From assembly GCA_965276815.1 (NCBI GenBank), contig CBDIBE010000011.1:558001-622000 (forward strand): a DNA stretch of 64,000 nucleotides. The letters run 5' to 3'. The notes under the pieces were generated by a model, which was not told the DNA's origin, searched no databases, and worked only from the letters and a program-made list of their open reading frames with translations. The position numbers were made by a program, and so were the translations under genes. The DNA is from JAVVHH01 sp965276815 (GTDB taxonomy: Bacteria; Pseudomonadota; Alphaproteobacteria; Acetobacterales; Acetobacteraceae). Shown one piece after another: positions 50,821-61,264 of this stretch (position 1 is the first letter of the stretch; each line of letters opens with the position of its first letter).

Positions 50821-53129
50821 GCGACACCCAGGCCGCTCCCGGCTTCGGCCTTCCCGCCAACCGCGTCGACGGCCGCCGTAAGGTCACCGGCGGCGCCCGC
50901 TATGGCTCCGACATGTTCGGCACCGCCAACCCGGCGCACGCCTATCTGAACACCAGCCCCATCGCCCGCGGCCGTATCGCCACGCTCGACGAGACCGACG
51001 CGAGGTCCGTCCCCGGCGTGCTGGACATTCTCACCTACAAGAACGTCGGCGACCGCGTGAAACCCGGCAAGATCGTGTCCCAGCAGGGCTACATGGGCAG
51101 CTCGATCGCCCCGCTCTTCTCCGACCGCATCCTGCACGAGGGCCAGATCGTCGCCGTCGTCGTCGCCGACAGTTTCGAAAGCGCCCGCGAGGCCGCGCAC
51201 CAGCTCAAAATCACCTACAATGCCGAGACGCCATCCTCCAGCTTCGACAGCCCCGGCGTGACGGTGCAGTCCGCCGCCGAGGCCGCACAACAGGCTCACG
51301 CGCCGCAAGAGCCCGCGCCCAAGGTCGGCGACGCCGCCGCCGCCCTGGCCAGCGCCGCATTCACCGTCGATTCGCACTACGAAACCCCGACCCAGCACCA
51401 CAACCCGATCGAGCTGTTCACCACCACAGCCGAGTGGAACGGCAACAAGCTGACCATCTGGGAACCGTCGCAGAACATGTACGGCTTCCAGTTCGGCGTC
51501 GCCGACCAGCTCGGCATCGACCCGGCGGACGTCCGCGTGATCTCGCCCTTCGTCGGCGGCGCCTTCGGCTCGCGCGGCTCGCTCACCCAACGCACCGCCC
51601 TGGTGGCGCTCGCCGCCCAGCGTGTCGGCCGCCCCGTCCGGCTCGAAGCCACCCGCAGCCAGGGCTTTACCATTGCCACCTACCGCGCGGAGACGCGCCA
51701 CCGGGTCCAGCTTGGCGCCGGGCAGGACGGCAAGCTGCAGGCGCTGATCCATGAGGGCTGGGAAGTCACCTCGCGTCCCGACAACTACATGGTCGCCGGC
51801 ACCGACGCGAGCACGCGCATGTACGCCTGTCCGAACGTGGACAGCGCCGTCCATATCGTCCACGCCGACCGCAACACCCCCGGGTTCATGCGCGCCCCGC
51901 CGGAACTCCCCTATCTGTTCGCGCTGGAAAGCGCGATGGACGAGCTGGCGATCAAGCTGAACATGGACCCGGTCGAGCTGCGCCGCCTCAACGACACGCA
52001 GCGCGAGCCCATTAAAGGCCTGCCCTACACCTCGCGCCACCTGATGGAGTGCTTCGACCACGCCGCGGACGCCTTCGGCTGGAAGCAGCGCGACCCACGC
52101 CCCGGCGCGATGCGCGATGGCGACTGGCTGGTCGGCTGGGGCTGCGCCACCACCTGCTACCCGAGCCAGATGGGCGCAGCAAGTGCCCGCGTCCGCCTGA
52201 CCCCGCAGGGCGCCGTGCGGGTGCAGACGGCAACGCACGAAATCGGCAACGGCGTGATGACCGCCCTCGCGCTGACCGCCGCTTCCGGGCTCGGCGTCAA
52301 GCTCGAGCAGGTGCAGGTCGAGGTCGGCGACAGCGACCTGCCGCCCGCCCCGGTCGCCGGCGGCTCCAACAGCACGGCCAGCGTCTGCACCGTCGTCGCC
52401 AAGGCTTGCGACCAGATCCGCGACCGGATCGCGCTCGCCGCCGTCGCCGCCGATAACGGACCCTTCAAGGGCGCCGACCCCGCCCTGCTCACCCTGCGCG
52501 ATGGCGCGCTGCACGCGCCCAACGGGGTCAGCGAGCCGCTCGACGACGCGATGGCGCGCGCAGTGCCCGGCGCTATCGAGATCTATGCCGAGAACATCCC
52601 GCACGACGCCACCACGCAGGATTTGCGCAACCTCTACATGGGCAAGAGCAAGCTGCTCGGCGGCGCCAAGATGAAGGACCGCATCCAGTTTGCCTTCGGC
52701 GCCCACTTCGTCGAGGTGCGGGTCAACGTCCGCACCCGCGAAATCCGCGCGCCGCGGCTGGCCGGGGCGTTCGCCGCCGGCAAGATCGTCAACCCGAAAG
52801 CGGCCAAGAGTCAGCTCATGGGCGGCCAGATCTGGGGCGTCAGCTCCGCCCTGTTCGAAGCCACCGCGATCGACCCGCGCGTCGCCCGCTACGTCAATGA
52901 CGATCTCGCCGAATACTACATCCCGGTCAACGCCGACGTGCTCGAGGTGACCACGCTCCTGGTCCCGGAGGAGGACAAGGAGATCAACCCGCTCGGCATC
53001 AAGGGCCTCGGCGAGCTAGGCAATGTCGGCATGAACGCCGCCATCGCCAACGCGGTCTACCACGCCACCGGCGTCCGCATCCGCAAACTCCCGATCCGCC
53101 TAGACCAACTCCTCAGCGCCTCCGTCTAA
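50817..53129 (+). CDS. paoC: Periplasmic aldehyde oxidoreductase molybdenum subunit (PaoC/YagR type)
   Basis: 770 residues from ATG 50817, sharing ATGA with the paoB stop. Molybdopterin-binding large subunit of the xanthine oxidase family. Seen: NRVDGRRKVTGGARYGSDMF at the start, QHHNPIELFTTTAEW, ISPFVGGAFGSRGSLTQRTA, GFMRAPPELPYLFALESAMD (cofactor loop), ATHEIGNGVMTALALTAASG, and NPLGIKGLGELGNVGMNAAI with the catalytic Glu of GLGE. In E. coli the PaoABC complex oxidises aromatic aldehydes in the periplasm and passes electrons to oxygen or other acceptors, producing H2O2. The MCD form of Moco is expected. A hairpin follows at 53176. Confidence 0.95.
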   Translation: MSDTQAAPGFGLPANRVDGRRKVTGGARYGSDMFGTANPAHAYLNTSPIARGRIATLDETDARSVPGVLDILTYKNVGDRVKPGKIVSQQGYMGSSIAPLFSDRILHEGQIVAVVVADSFESAREAAHQLKITYNAETPSSSFDSPGVTVQSAAEAAQQAHAPQEPAPKVGDAAAALASAAFTVDSHYETPTQHHNPIELFTTTAEWNGNKLTIWEPSQNMYGFQFGVADQLGIDPADVRVISPFVGGAFGSRGSLTQRTALVALAAQRVGRPVRLEATRSQGFTIATYRAETRHRVQLGAGQDGKLQALIHEGWEVTSRPDNYMVAGTDASTRMYACPNVDSAVHIVHADRNTPGFMRAPPELPYLFALESAMDELAIKLNMDPVELRRLNDTQREPIKGLPYTSRHLMECFDHAADAFGWKQRDPRPGAMRDGDWLVGWGCATTCYPSQMGAASARVRLTPQGAVRVQTATHEIGNGVMTALALTAASGLGVKLEQVQVEVGDSDLPPAPVAGGSNSTASVCTVVAKACDQIRDRIALAAVAADNGPFKGADPALLTLRDGALHAPNGVSEPLDDAMARAVPGAIEIYAENIPHDATTQDLRNLYMGKSKLLGGAKMKDRIQFAFGAHFVEVRVNVRTREIRAPRLAGAFAAGKIVNPKAAKSQLMGGQIWGVSSALFEATAIDPRVARYVNDDLAEYYIPVNADVLEVTTLLVPEEDKEINPLGIKGLGELGNVGMNAAIANAVYHATGVRIRKLPIRLDQLLSASV

Positions 53130-53175
53130 CCACCCCCGATATTCTCCCTATCCCTCCGGGAGCGGGTCGGGCAGC

Positions 53176-53207
53176 TTAAGCCCTCTCCCCGGAGGAAAAG
53201 GGCTTAA
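53176..53207. terminator. Bidirectional hairpin terminator
   Basis: TTAAGCCCT-ctccccggaggaaa-AGGGCTTAA: 9-bp perfect stem, 14-base loop, between the convergent paoC and PEP-CTERM genes. A CCCTATCCCTCCGGGAG element just upstream (53146-53163) belongs to the dispersed CCCTCTCC repeat theme. Confidence 0.6.
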
Positions 53208-53218
53208 CCGGCCTTGGG

Positions 53219-53794
53219 CTAGATGATCCCCCGCCGCCGCAGCTGCATCCCGCCCAACCCGGCCAGACCCAGTGCGAACAGCGCCAGTGACGCGGGCTCC
53301 GGAACCGGCACCGCCGCTCCGACCGCACCCGTCAGGATGCTGGTGCCCGGCGTCGAGTCGTAGCCGTAGCTGACCAGCTCCGGCCCATCCACTTCCGCGT
53401 ATCCGTAAAACAACGAGCTGCCGACCGTGTAGTCGAGACCGATGAAGTCGTCGGCGGCCGAGAACGGGATCATCGTCGGCGTCGGAACCGCAGCGAACGT
53501 GTAGAGCTCGCCGGTCTGATCGATCGACGCGCCAGACCCGAAATCCGCGATGCCGCCTAAGTTGGTGACCTTGCCGGTACCGCCCGTGGCCACCCAGGCG
53601 CCCGGACCATATCCGGTGTTAACCGTCGTGAAGTCAAAAGTGGCCGCGCCGCCACCCAAGCTGACCACGAACGGCGTCGCCGTCAGGGTCTGGTCAGGCA
53701 TCGCGCTGACGACCGCCGCCTGCGCATGCCCCGCAAAAGCAAGTCCGAGCGCCAGCGCGCCCGTCCTCACCACCATCTGCACTCGATCGCTCAA
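53219..53794 (-). CDS. PEP-CTERM sorting domain protein
   Basis: 191 residues. Signal peptide at about 1-26 (ALALGLAFAGHAQAA), a Gly/Thr/Ser-rich beta-type domain (FVVSLGGGAATFDFTT, GYGPGAWVATGGTGKVTNLG), then VPVPEPASLALFALGLAGLGG with RRR at the end, the PEP-CTERM exosortase signal. The ATG overlaps the stop of the upstream ferritin-like gene by four bases, so the two are translated together. This links an exported ferritin-like protein with an extracellular-matrix type protein; no exosortase is nearby. Confidence 0.9.
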   Translation of the reverse strand: MSDRVQMVVRTGALALGLAFAGHAQAAVVSAMPDQTLTATPFVVSLGGGAATFDFTTVNTGYGPGAWVATGGTGKVTNLGGIADFGSGASIDQTGELYTFAAVPTPTMIPFSAADDFIGLDYTVGSSLFYGYAEVDGPELVSYGYDSTPGTSILTGAVGAAVPVPEPASLALFALGLAGLGGMQLRRRGII

Positions 53795-54681
53795 TGGATC
53801 ACTCCGTTCATGCCGGATGGGAAGAACAGGCCGCTGCTCGCGTTCTGCGCCCCGTATACGATGTTCAAAACCTGCCGTGTGGTACGCGAGAAGGCAAGAC
53901 TATTCGCATCCGTCGGCACGATGTTGGCGACGCCGTTCAGCACGACGCCCTGATCGTCCGCCGCGCCCGACAGGCTGGCGCGGACGTTGGAGATGGCGAC
54001 CGTGAGGTTCTGGTACGTCGAGCCCAACGAGTAGAGCAGCAGCCGAACCTCGGAGGCATGATAGGCCTCCACGGCCAAGATGCCGGCGGCATAACCCAGA
54101 ATCTGCTTGTTCTGCACCAGCGGTGCAGCGCCGTGATACGCGGTCACTCCGACATCCTCGAAAACGTAGGAGCCGAGCAGGAAGTTGTCCTCGCTCGTGA
54201 ATGGGTTGAACCCCGGCACCCCAATCAACGATCCCAGTGCCGCGAAGCTGTTCACCAGGTCGATATTCGGCTCGCCTACCGCGTTGGCGGAGGTAAGCGC
54301 GGCGCGCAGGAAGCGCACATGGTTGAGCTCGTCCGCCGCGATCTCTTGCGCATACGCCTGGATGGCCGGCGTGACGAAGGGCACCGGCGTGCCGCCCGTA
54401 ACCGTGCCCTGTCCGGGGCCGGACGTGTCGGCCGCACTCAGGCCGCCAAGGCCGACCGCGCGCTGGTAGAACTCCGCCTCAAGATATTCCAGGTTGAGCG
54501 CAAAGTTCAGAATCGCCGCGTCGTTCACCGCCTGCGCCGAAGCCTCCCCGGTCGATGCGGCAAGCCCCGCAGTGGCCAGCGCCGCAACGGCCGCGACACC
54601 GGCGCCAGTCCCGCGCAGCATGTGGCGACGGTCAAGCCTCGCTCGCATGAGCGAGACCTTGTCCACGTTCTCGTTTTGCAT
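53791..54681 (-). CDS. Exported ferritin-like domain protein
   Basis: 296 residues from ATG 54681 (AAGGGA upstream). A twin-arginine-like signal (RLDRRHMLRGTGAGVAAVAA) suggests Tat export of a folded, perhaps metal-bearing protein. The body has a four-helix ferritin-like domain: ILNFALNLEYLEAEFYQRA with two Glu, EIAADELNHVRFLRAALTS with the Glu...His pair (ExxH), and GILAVEAYHASEVRLLLYSL with the second ExxH. The iron-binding residues of ferritin_2 proteins are therefore present. The family is common in soil and desiccation-tolerant bacteria; role uncertain. Its stop overlaps the PEP-CTERM start. Confidence 0.85.
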   Translation of the reverse strand: MQNENVDKVSLMRARLDRRHMLRGTGAGVAAVAALATAGLAASTGEASAQAVNDAAILNFALNLEYLEAEFYQRAVGLGGLSAADTSGPGQGTVTGGTPVPFVTPAIQAYAQEIAADELNHVRFLRAALTSANAVGEPNIDLVNSFAALGSLIGVPGFNPFTSEDNFLLGSYVFEDVGVTAYHGAAPLVQNKQILGYAAGILAVEAYHASEVRLLLYSLGSTYQNLTVAISNVRASLSGAADDQGVVLNGVANIVPTDANSLAFSRTTRQVLNIVYGAQNASSGLFFPSGMNGVIH

Positions 54682-54837
54682 GCTGAATCCCTTTTCGTGC
54701 ACATCAAAATAGATGCATGCAGCCTACGGGTCAGCATGCACTCCGGATGCGCTGTCACTAAACTTTTGTTCATAGAGTTCCCGTCCGACATACGTTCGTT
54801 TGACGCGGGGCCATCGGGCCGCCCACATTTCGTTGAC

Positions 54838-56421
54838 ATGCACCCGACCCGCCGAACCGTCCTCGCCGGCGCCGCTGCCGCGCTCGCCAGCCCCGCTCTC
54901 GCACAGGGCGAGCGCGCCAGCACGCTCCGCTTCATCCCGCAAGCCGACGTCACCATCCTCGACCCGCTCGCCACCAGCAGCTACCCGACCCGCAATCACG
55001 GCTACATGTGCTGGGACACGCTCTACGGCGTGGACGCCGCCTTCCGCCCGCAACCGCAGCTCGCCGAAGGGCACACGGTCGACGATGACGGCAAGCGCTG
55101 GACCTTCACCCTTCGCAACGGCCCGCTGTTCCACGACGGCACGCCCATCCGCGCCAGCGACGCCGTCGCCAGCATCAAGCGCTGGATGCCGAAAGACACG
55201 CTCGGCCAGACCCTCGCCACCCGCCTCGACGAAATCCGCCCGCTGGACGACCGCCGCTTCGAGGTCCGGCTCAAGCGCCCATTCGGCCTGCTGCTCGACG
55301 CGCTCGGCAAGCCCTCCTCCTATCCCTGCTTCATCTACCCCGAGCGCTTCGCCGCCATCGACCCGGCCACACCCTTCACCGAAATCGTCGGCTCCGGCCC
55401 CTACCGCTTCGCCGCCGCCGAGCACGTCTCCGGGGCGCTGGTCGCCTACCGCCGGTTTGACGGCTATGTGCCAACCCCGGTCGGCCCGCCGGAGATGACC
55501 GCCGGGCCGAAGCTCGCCGAGTTCGAACGCGTCGAATGGCACGTCATCCCCGACCCGGCGACCTCGGCCGCAGCACTCCAGGCCGGCGAGATGGACTGGT
55601 GGGAGGTGGTCGACCCCGATCTGAGCCCGCTGCTCGCCCGCGCGCCCAAAATCGTGCTCGACCGCATCGACAGCAACGGCACCTACGCCTCGCTGCGCAT
55701 GAACCAGCTCTACCCGCCCTTCGACGACCCGGCCGTCCGCCGCGCCCTGCTGCCCATCATCAGCCAGGCCGATTTCATGGCCGCCGTCGCCGGCGATGAC
55801 GGCCAGCGCTGGCGCGACAAGGTCGGCTTCTTCCCGATCGCCAGCCCGCTCGCCAACGACGCCGGGATGGCAGCCCTCACCAGCCAGCGTGACCCCGGAG
55901 CCGCCAAGGCCGCCATCGCCGCCGCCGGTCACGCCGGCGCCAAGCTCGTCGCCCTGCACGCCACCGACGTCAGCAACCAGAAGGCGCTGATGTCGGTCGC
56001 GGTGGACATGCTCGGCCAGGCCGGATTTGCCGTCGATGACGCGACCAGCGACTGGGGCACCGTGCTGCAGCGCCGGGCCAGCATGAAACCGCCCGCCGAC
56101 GGCGGCTGGAATGTGCTCACCGCCCTGTTCAGCGGCATGGAACTGGTCACCCCAGCCGGCCACCTCCTGCTCCGCGGCAACGGCAAGGCCGCCTGGTTCG
56201 GCTGGCCGGATGCCCCGAAGCTTGAGACCCTGCGCGACGCTTGGTTCGACGCGCCGGACCTCCCAGCTCAGCAGCGGATCGCCCGGGACATGCAGCTCCA
56301 GGCCTTCCAGGACCTGCCCTACATCCCGATCGGCCAATATTTCGTCGATTCCGCCTACCAGAAAGGGCTGACCGGCATCCGCCGCGGCATCCCCCTCCCG
56401 CTGAACGTCCGCCGCGGCTGA
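54838..56421 (+). CDS. Peptide-type (family 5) ABC substrate-binding protein
   Basis: 527 residues from ATG 54838. A twin-arginine-like signal (MHPTRRTVLAGAAAALASPA) precedes STLRFIPQADVTILDPLATS and LAEGHTVDDDGKRWTFTLRN, the standard DppA/OppA beginning, then FHDGTPIRASDAVASIKRW and EIVGSGPYRFAAAEHVSG. No permease or ATPase is near. Such orphan binding proteins are numerous in Acetobacteraceae and may share transporters elsewhere. Ends 83 bases before a tRNA gene. Confidence 0.9.
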   Translation: MHPTRRTVLAGAAAALASPALAQGERASTLRFIPQADVTILDPLATSSYPTRNHGYMCWDTLYGVDAAFRPQPQLAEGHTVDDDGKRWTFTLRNGPLFHDGTPIRASDAVASIKRWMPKDTLGQTLATRLDEIRPLDDRRFEVRLKRPFGLLLDALGKPSSYPCFIYPERFAAIDPATPFTEIVGSGPYRFAAAEHVSGALVAYRRFDGYVPTPVGPPEMTAGPKLAEFERVEWHVIPDPATSAAALQAGEMDWWEVVDPDLSPLLARAPKIVLDRIDSNGTYASLRMNQLYPPFDDPAVRRALLPIISQADFMAAVAGDDGQRWRDKVGFFPIASPLANDAGMAALTSQRDPGAAKAAIAAAGHAGAKLVALHATDVSNQKALMSVAVDMLGQAGFAVDDATSDWGTVLQRRASMKPPADGGWNVLTALFSGMELVTPAGHLLLRGNGKAAWFGWPDAPKLETLRDAWFDAPDLPAQQRIARDMQLQAFQDLPYIPIGQYFVDSAYQKGLTGIRRGIPLPLNVRRG

Positions 56422-56503
56422 GCGGACGCCCTTGGCGCAGCCGGTTCTCTGTCCTAGAACCAATCGCTAACGCGGCGGGTACAAGCCTGCCCGTGCGCGG
56501 GCC

Positions 56504-56577
56504 GCGCCTGTAGCTCAGTTGGTTAGAGCGGGCCGCTCATAACGGCTTGGTCGCAGGTTCGAGCCCTGCCGGGCGCA
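56504..56577 (+). tRNA. tRNA with CAT anticodon (Met, possibly Ile2)
   Basis: Acceptor GCGCCTG (56504-56510) pairs with CGGGCGC (56570-56576). D arm GCTC/GAGC, anticodon stem GGCCG/CGGCT around CTCATAA, T arm GCAGG-TTCGAGC-CCTGC. G1-C72 pairing excludes initiator tRNA. Elongator Met is likeliest; a CAT anticodon read as Ile after lysidine modification cannot be excluded. CCA is not encoded (CCG follows). Confidence 0.92.
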
Positions 56578-56763
56578 CCGTCGCTTCAACTAAATATCTA
56601 GCTCCGTCCCGCTCTTAACGATCAATCAAAGTCTTGCCGTCATCCTGTTAGAGGCTAACCTCGCCAGCCCCAAAGGATCGGATTGATGGATGGAACGGAT
56701 CGTATTCCCGAATCATACGGCTCCGGCCGTTCTTCACCAAACCGCCAGCCCGGATATACTTGC

Positions 56764-57303
56764 ATGAACCTCGACGCCATCCCGCCGGGCAAAAACCCGC
56801 CCGAAGACATCAATGTCATCATCGAAGTGCCGATCGGCGGCGAGCCGATCAAATACGAGATGGACAAGGCCGCCGGAACGCTGTTCGTCGACCGCTTCCT
56901 GCATACGCCGATGCGTTACCCGGGCAATTACGGCTTCGTGCCGCATACCCTCTCCGACGACGGCGACCCGATCGACGTGCTGGTCGCCAACACTCGGCCC
57001 ATCCTGGCGGGCGCCGTGATCAACGTGCGCCCGATCGGCGTCCTGATGATGGCCGACGAGAGCGGCGGCGACGAGAAAATCATCGCCGTCCCCACGCCGA
57101 AGCTCACCAAGCGCTACGTCAATGTGCACGAGGTCAAGGACCTGCCGGAAATCACCCTCGAGCAGATCCAGCACTTCTTCGAGCACTACAAGGACCTCGA
57201 GCGCGGCAAATGGGTCAAAGTGGTCGGCTGGGGCGATGCGGCCGAGGCCCGCAAGATGATCGTGCAAGCGATGCAGCGCGACGCCCGGGCGTGTTCGCCG
57301 TAG
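56764..57303 (+). CDS. ppa: Inorganic pyrophosphatase (soluble, family I)
   Basis: 179 residues from ATG 56764; a longer form from 56683 lacks family support, and 179 fits the usual 170-180. Hydrolyses pyrophosphate with Mg(II). Seen: VIIEVPIGGEPIKYEMDKAA, FLHTPMRYPGNYGFVPHTL, the active-site DDGDPIDVLV and VRPIGVLMMADESGGDEKII, then KWVKVVGWGDAAEARKMI. The two binding-protein genes follow at 8 and then -1 bases, so they may be read through. A membrane pyrophosphatase begins 6 kb downstream. Confidence 0.95.
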   Translation: MNLDAIPPGKNPPEDINVIIEVPIGGEPIKYEMDKAAGTLFVDRFLHTPMRYPGNYGFVPHTLSDDGDPIDVLVANTRPILAGAVINVRPIGVLMMADESGGDEKIIAVPTPKLTKRYVNVHEVKDLPEITLEQIQHFFEHYKDLERGKWVKVVGWGDAAEARKMIVQAMQRDARACSP

Positions 57304-57310
57304 CCCGGCG

Positions 57311-58300
57311 ATGCGGATCATCCTTGCCGTAGCTTTACTGCTGGCGGCGATGCCGTTCGCGCGGGCCGAAACCAATAGCGTTTCGCTCGCGCGCCAATAC
57401 GGCATCGCCTACATCCCCTTCCTCGAGATGGAGGACGGCCACCTTATCGAAAAACACGCCCACGCCCTCGGATTGCCCGACCTGAAGGTGAACTGGACCG
57501 TGCTGTCCGGCGCCGCCGCGATGAACGACGCCCTGCTCTCCGGCAGCCTCTCCTTCGGCACCGGCGCGGCGCCCGCGCTCATCCTGCTGTGGGACAAGAC
57601 GCACAATTCCGCCAACCCGGTCCGCGGCATCGGCGCCATCGCCTCGATGCCGACCTATCTCAACACCCGCGAGCCACGCATCCACTCGATCCGCGATTAC
57701 ACCAGCAAGGACAGGATCGCGCTCCCCTCGGTCAAGGTCTCGAACGCCGCGATCGTGCTCGAAATGGCGGCCGCGAAAACCTGGGGCCTCGACCAGTTCG
57801 CCCGCCTCGATCCGCTGACCGTATCGCTCGGCCACCCCGACGCCGTTGCCGAGCTGCTCGGCAACGGAGAGATCAGCTCGCACTTCGCCTCCCCGCCCTA
57901 TCAGGTGTTCGAACTGCGCGATCCCCGCGTGCACACCGTGCTCAACTCGGTCGAAATCATGGGCGATTCGAGCCTGACCGACGTCTGGACCACCCAGCGC
58001 TTCGTCCGCGACAACCCGACCGTGGTGCAAGCGGTTTTCGACGCCATGCGTGAGGCCGTCGACACCGTCAACCGGGACAAGAACGCCGCCGCCGACCTCT
58101 ACTTGCGCCTCTCGCACGACAAGATCAGCAAGGCCGACCTGATGACCGTGCTCGACGACAAGCACACCATCTTCAGCCTGGCGCCGGCCGGCACCATGGC
58201 GTTCGCGCAATTCATGCACCAGGTCGGCACCACCAAAAGCGAGCCGGCGAGTTGGCAAGACCTGTTCTTCCCGATCGCCCAATCCCTCCCCGGCAGCTGA
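57311..58300 (+). CDS. NitT/TauT-type ABC substrate-binding protein
   Basis: 329 residues. Sec signal at about 1-19 (IILAVALLLAAMPFARA). Mature part resembles SsuA/TauA/NMT1 proteins: YGIAYIPFLEMEDGHLIEKH (the GYIPfl.aeekG start), LLSGSLSFGTGAAPALILLW, and RIALPSVKVSNAAIVLEMAA. It follows ppa after 7 bases, and its TGA overlaps the ATG of a second binding protein by one base. No permease or ATPase is present. A sulfonate, pyrimidine precursor or nitrile-like ligand is typical of the family. Confidence 0.88.
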   Translation: MRIILAVALLLAAMPFARAETNSVSLARQYGIAYIPFLEMEDGHLIEKHAHALGLPDLKVNWTVLSGAAAMNDALLSGSLSFGTGAAPALILLWDKTHNSANPVRGIGAIASMPTYLNTREPRIHSIRDYTSKDRIALPSVKVSNAAIVLEMAAAKTWGLDQFARLDPLTVSLGHPDAVAELLGNGEISSHFASPPYQVFELRDPRVHTVLNSVEIMGDSSLTDVWTTQRFVRDNPTVVQAVFDAMREAVDTVNRDKNAAADLYLRLSHDKISKADLMTVLDDKHTIFSLAPAGTMAFAQFMHQVGTTKSEPASWQDLFFPIAQSLPGS

Positions 58301-59205
58301 TGATCGTTCTGCAGGAAACCTTGCGCGGCGTGTTCTACGCGCCCTTCTACGCCGCCCTCGCGCGCGACGCCTTCGCGCAGGAGGGCGTCGAGATCCGCTT
58401 CGTCAGCAGCCCGGCGCCGGGCCGCGCGCTCGAGGGCTTGATGGACGGCGCCGTCGATGTCGGCTGGGGCGGCCCGATGCGGGTCAACGACGGCTACGCC
58501 CGCATTCCAGGCGCCGACTTCAAATGCTTTGCCGAGGTCGTCACCCGCGACCCATTCTTCCTCGTCACCCGCGATCCGCGGCCGCCATTCGACCCGGCCG
58601 CCCTGATCGGCCTTCGCCTCGGCACCGTCAGCGAGGTCCCCACCCCCTGGCTCTGCCTGCAGCATGACGTCCGCCTCGCCGGCGCCGACCCGGCCACCAT
58701 CGAGCGCATCGCCGGCAACACCATGGCCGAAAACGCCGCCGCCCTGCGCCGCGGCGAACTCGACGCCGCCCAGCTCTTCCAGCCTTTCGTCGAAGAGCTC
58801 GTCGAGCAAGGCTGCCATATTTGGTATGCCGCCGCCGCCCGAGGCCCCTGCTCCTACACCACGCTCTACGCGCGCCAAGGCGTTATCGCCCGCAAACGGC
58901 CGGAGCTCGAAGCCATGGTCCGCGCCCTCTACCGCACCCAGCAATGGCTCGCGGCCACCGACGCCACCACGCTCGCATCCCACGTCGCCAGCTTCTTCCC
59001 CGGCCTGCCGCACGCCAGGCTCGAAGCCGCTTGCTCGCGCTACATGGCGCTCGGCATCTGGGGCCGCGGCCCGGTGCTTCCGCGCGACGGCTACGAGCGC
59101 TTGCTGGCCAGCATGCGCTCCGCCGGCTTCGTCAACCCCGGCACCCCGTTCGAGACGGCGGTAGACAACAGCTTGGCCGAGGCAGCGACCGCATCCAACG
59201 TGTGA
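58300..59205 (+). CDS. NMT1/THI5-like ABC substrate-binding protein, leaderless
   Basis: 301 residues from ATG 58300 (TGATG overlap with the upstream gene). It begins LQETLRGVFYAPFYAALARD with EGVEIRFV, the start of the mature NMT1/THI5-like fold, and continues LEGLMDGAVDVGWGGPMRV and GLRLGTVSEVPTPWLCLQHD. No signal peptide is visible, unlike its neighbour; either it is a cytoplasmic binding or enzyme form, or the start is not the true one. Paired with the preceding binding protein by overlap, so they are expressed together and may bind related compounds. Confidence 0.82.
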   Translation: MIVLQETLRGVFYAPFYAALARDAFAQEGVEIRFVSSPAPGRALEGLMDGAVDVGWGGPMRVNDGYARIPGADFKCFAEVVTRDPFFLVTRDPRPPFDPAALIGLRLGTVSEVPTPWLCLQHDVRLAGADPATIERIAGNTMAENAAALRRGELDAAQLFQPFVEELVEQGCHIWYAAAARGPCSYTTLYARQGVIARKRPELEAMVRALYRTQQWLAATDATTLASHVASFFPGLPHARLEAACSRYMALGIWGRGPVLPRDGYERLLASMRSAGFVNPGTPFETAVDNSLAEAATASNV

Positions 59206-59207
59206 CC

Positions 59208-59288
59208 GTCACTGCGAGGAGCGTAGCGACGAAGCAGTCCAGGGGCGGCATGGACTGACTTCAGCATGGATTGCCACGTCGCTAAGCG
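59208..59288. repeat. Dispersed TGCGAGGAGCG-type inverted repeat, interrupted
   Basis: CACTGCGAGGAGCGTAGCGA-cgaagcagtcca on the left and TGGATTGCCACGTCGCTAAGCG on the right form imperfect arms. This is a widespread proteobacterial intergenic repeat whose far end normally reads CTCGCAATGACG. Here the expected end appears only as GCGATGACG at 59395-59403, after the 105-bp element, so the repeat seems to be split by copy B. Confidence 0.65.
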
Positions 59289-59290
59289 AC

Positions 59291-59395
59291 TAGACCTTTA
59301 TCGGCCTGACTGTGGTCGGGCCGATAAAGGTCTAGCTTTATTTGAGACAGCGATTCATGTCCTGACCGATTCCGGTCAGGACGATCGCGGTCTAG
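59291..59395 (-). repeat. 105-bp double-palindrome repeat, copy B (inverted)
   Basis: Reverse complement of copy A (42291-42395) with two differences, at the positions matching 42299 and 42327. Contains the same CTAGACCTTTATCGGCC/GGCCGATAAAGGTCTAG stem and GTCCTGACCG/CGGTCAGGAC stem. Inserted in a 325-base gene-free gap before ettA. Confidence 0.9.
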
Positions 59396-59530
59396 CGATG
59401 ACGCGCGAGCCATCCACCGCGCTCCGCTTGTCAACGCGGCATCGCGGAGCTACTTGACCGCAAGCTTGGCCGATCGGCGCGTCCGCAACCGGCATAAGGC
59501 ATTACTCACCCTGCCCCCCGGGAGCGCTCC

Positions 59531-61210
<1,680 letters not shown>

Positions 61211-61264
61211 CCTCCGGGACCGCCCACGTGCCATGGGCGGTTCTTCTCCTAAAGGACAGGGTGG

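Noticed and set aside
56504..56577. Initiator tRNA-fMet call
   Set aside because: It has a paired G1-C72 end, while bacterial initiator tRNAs have an unpaired first position.
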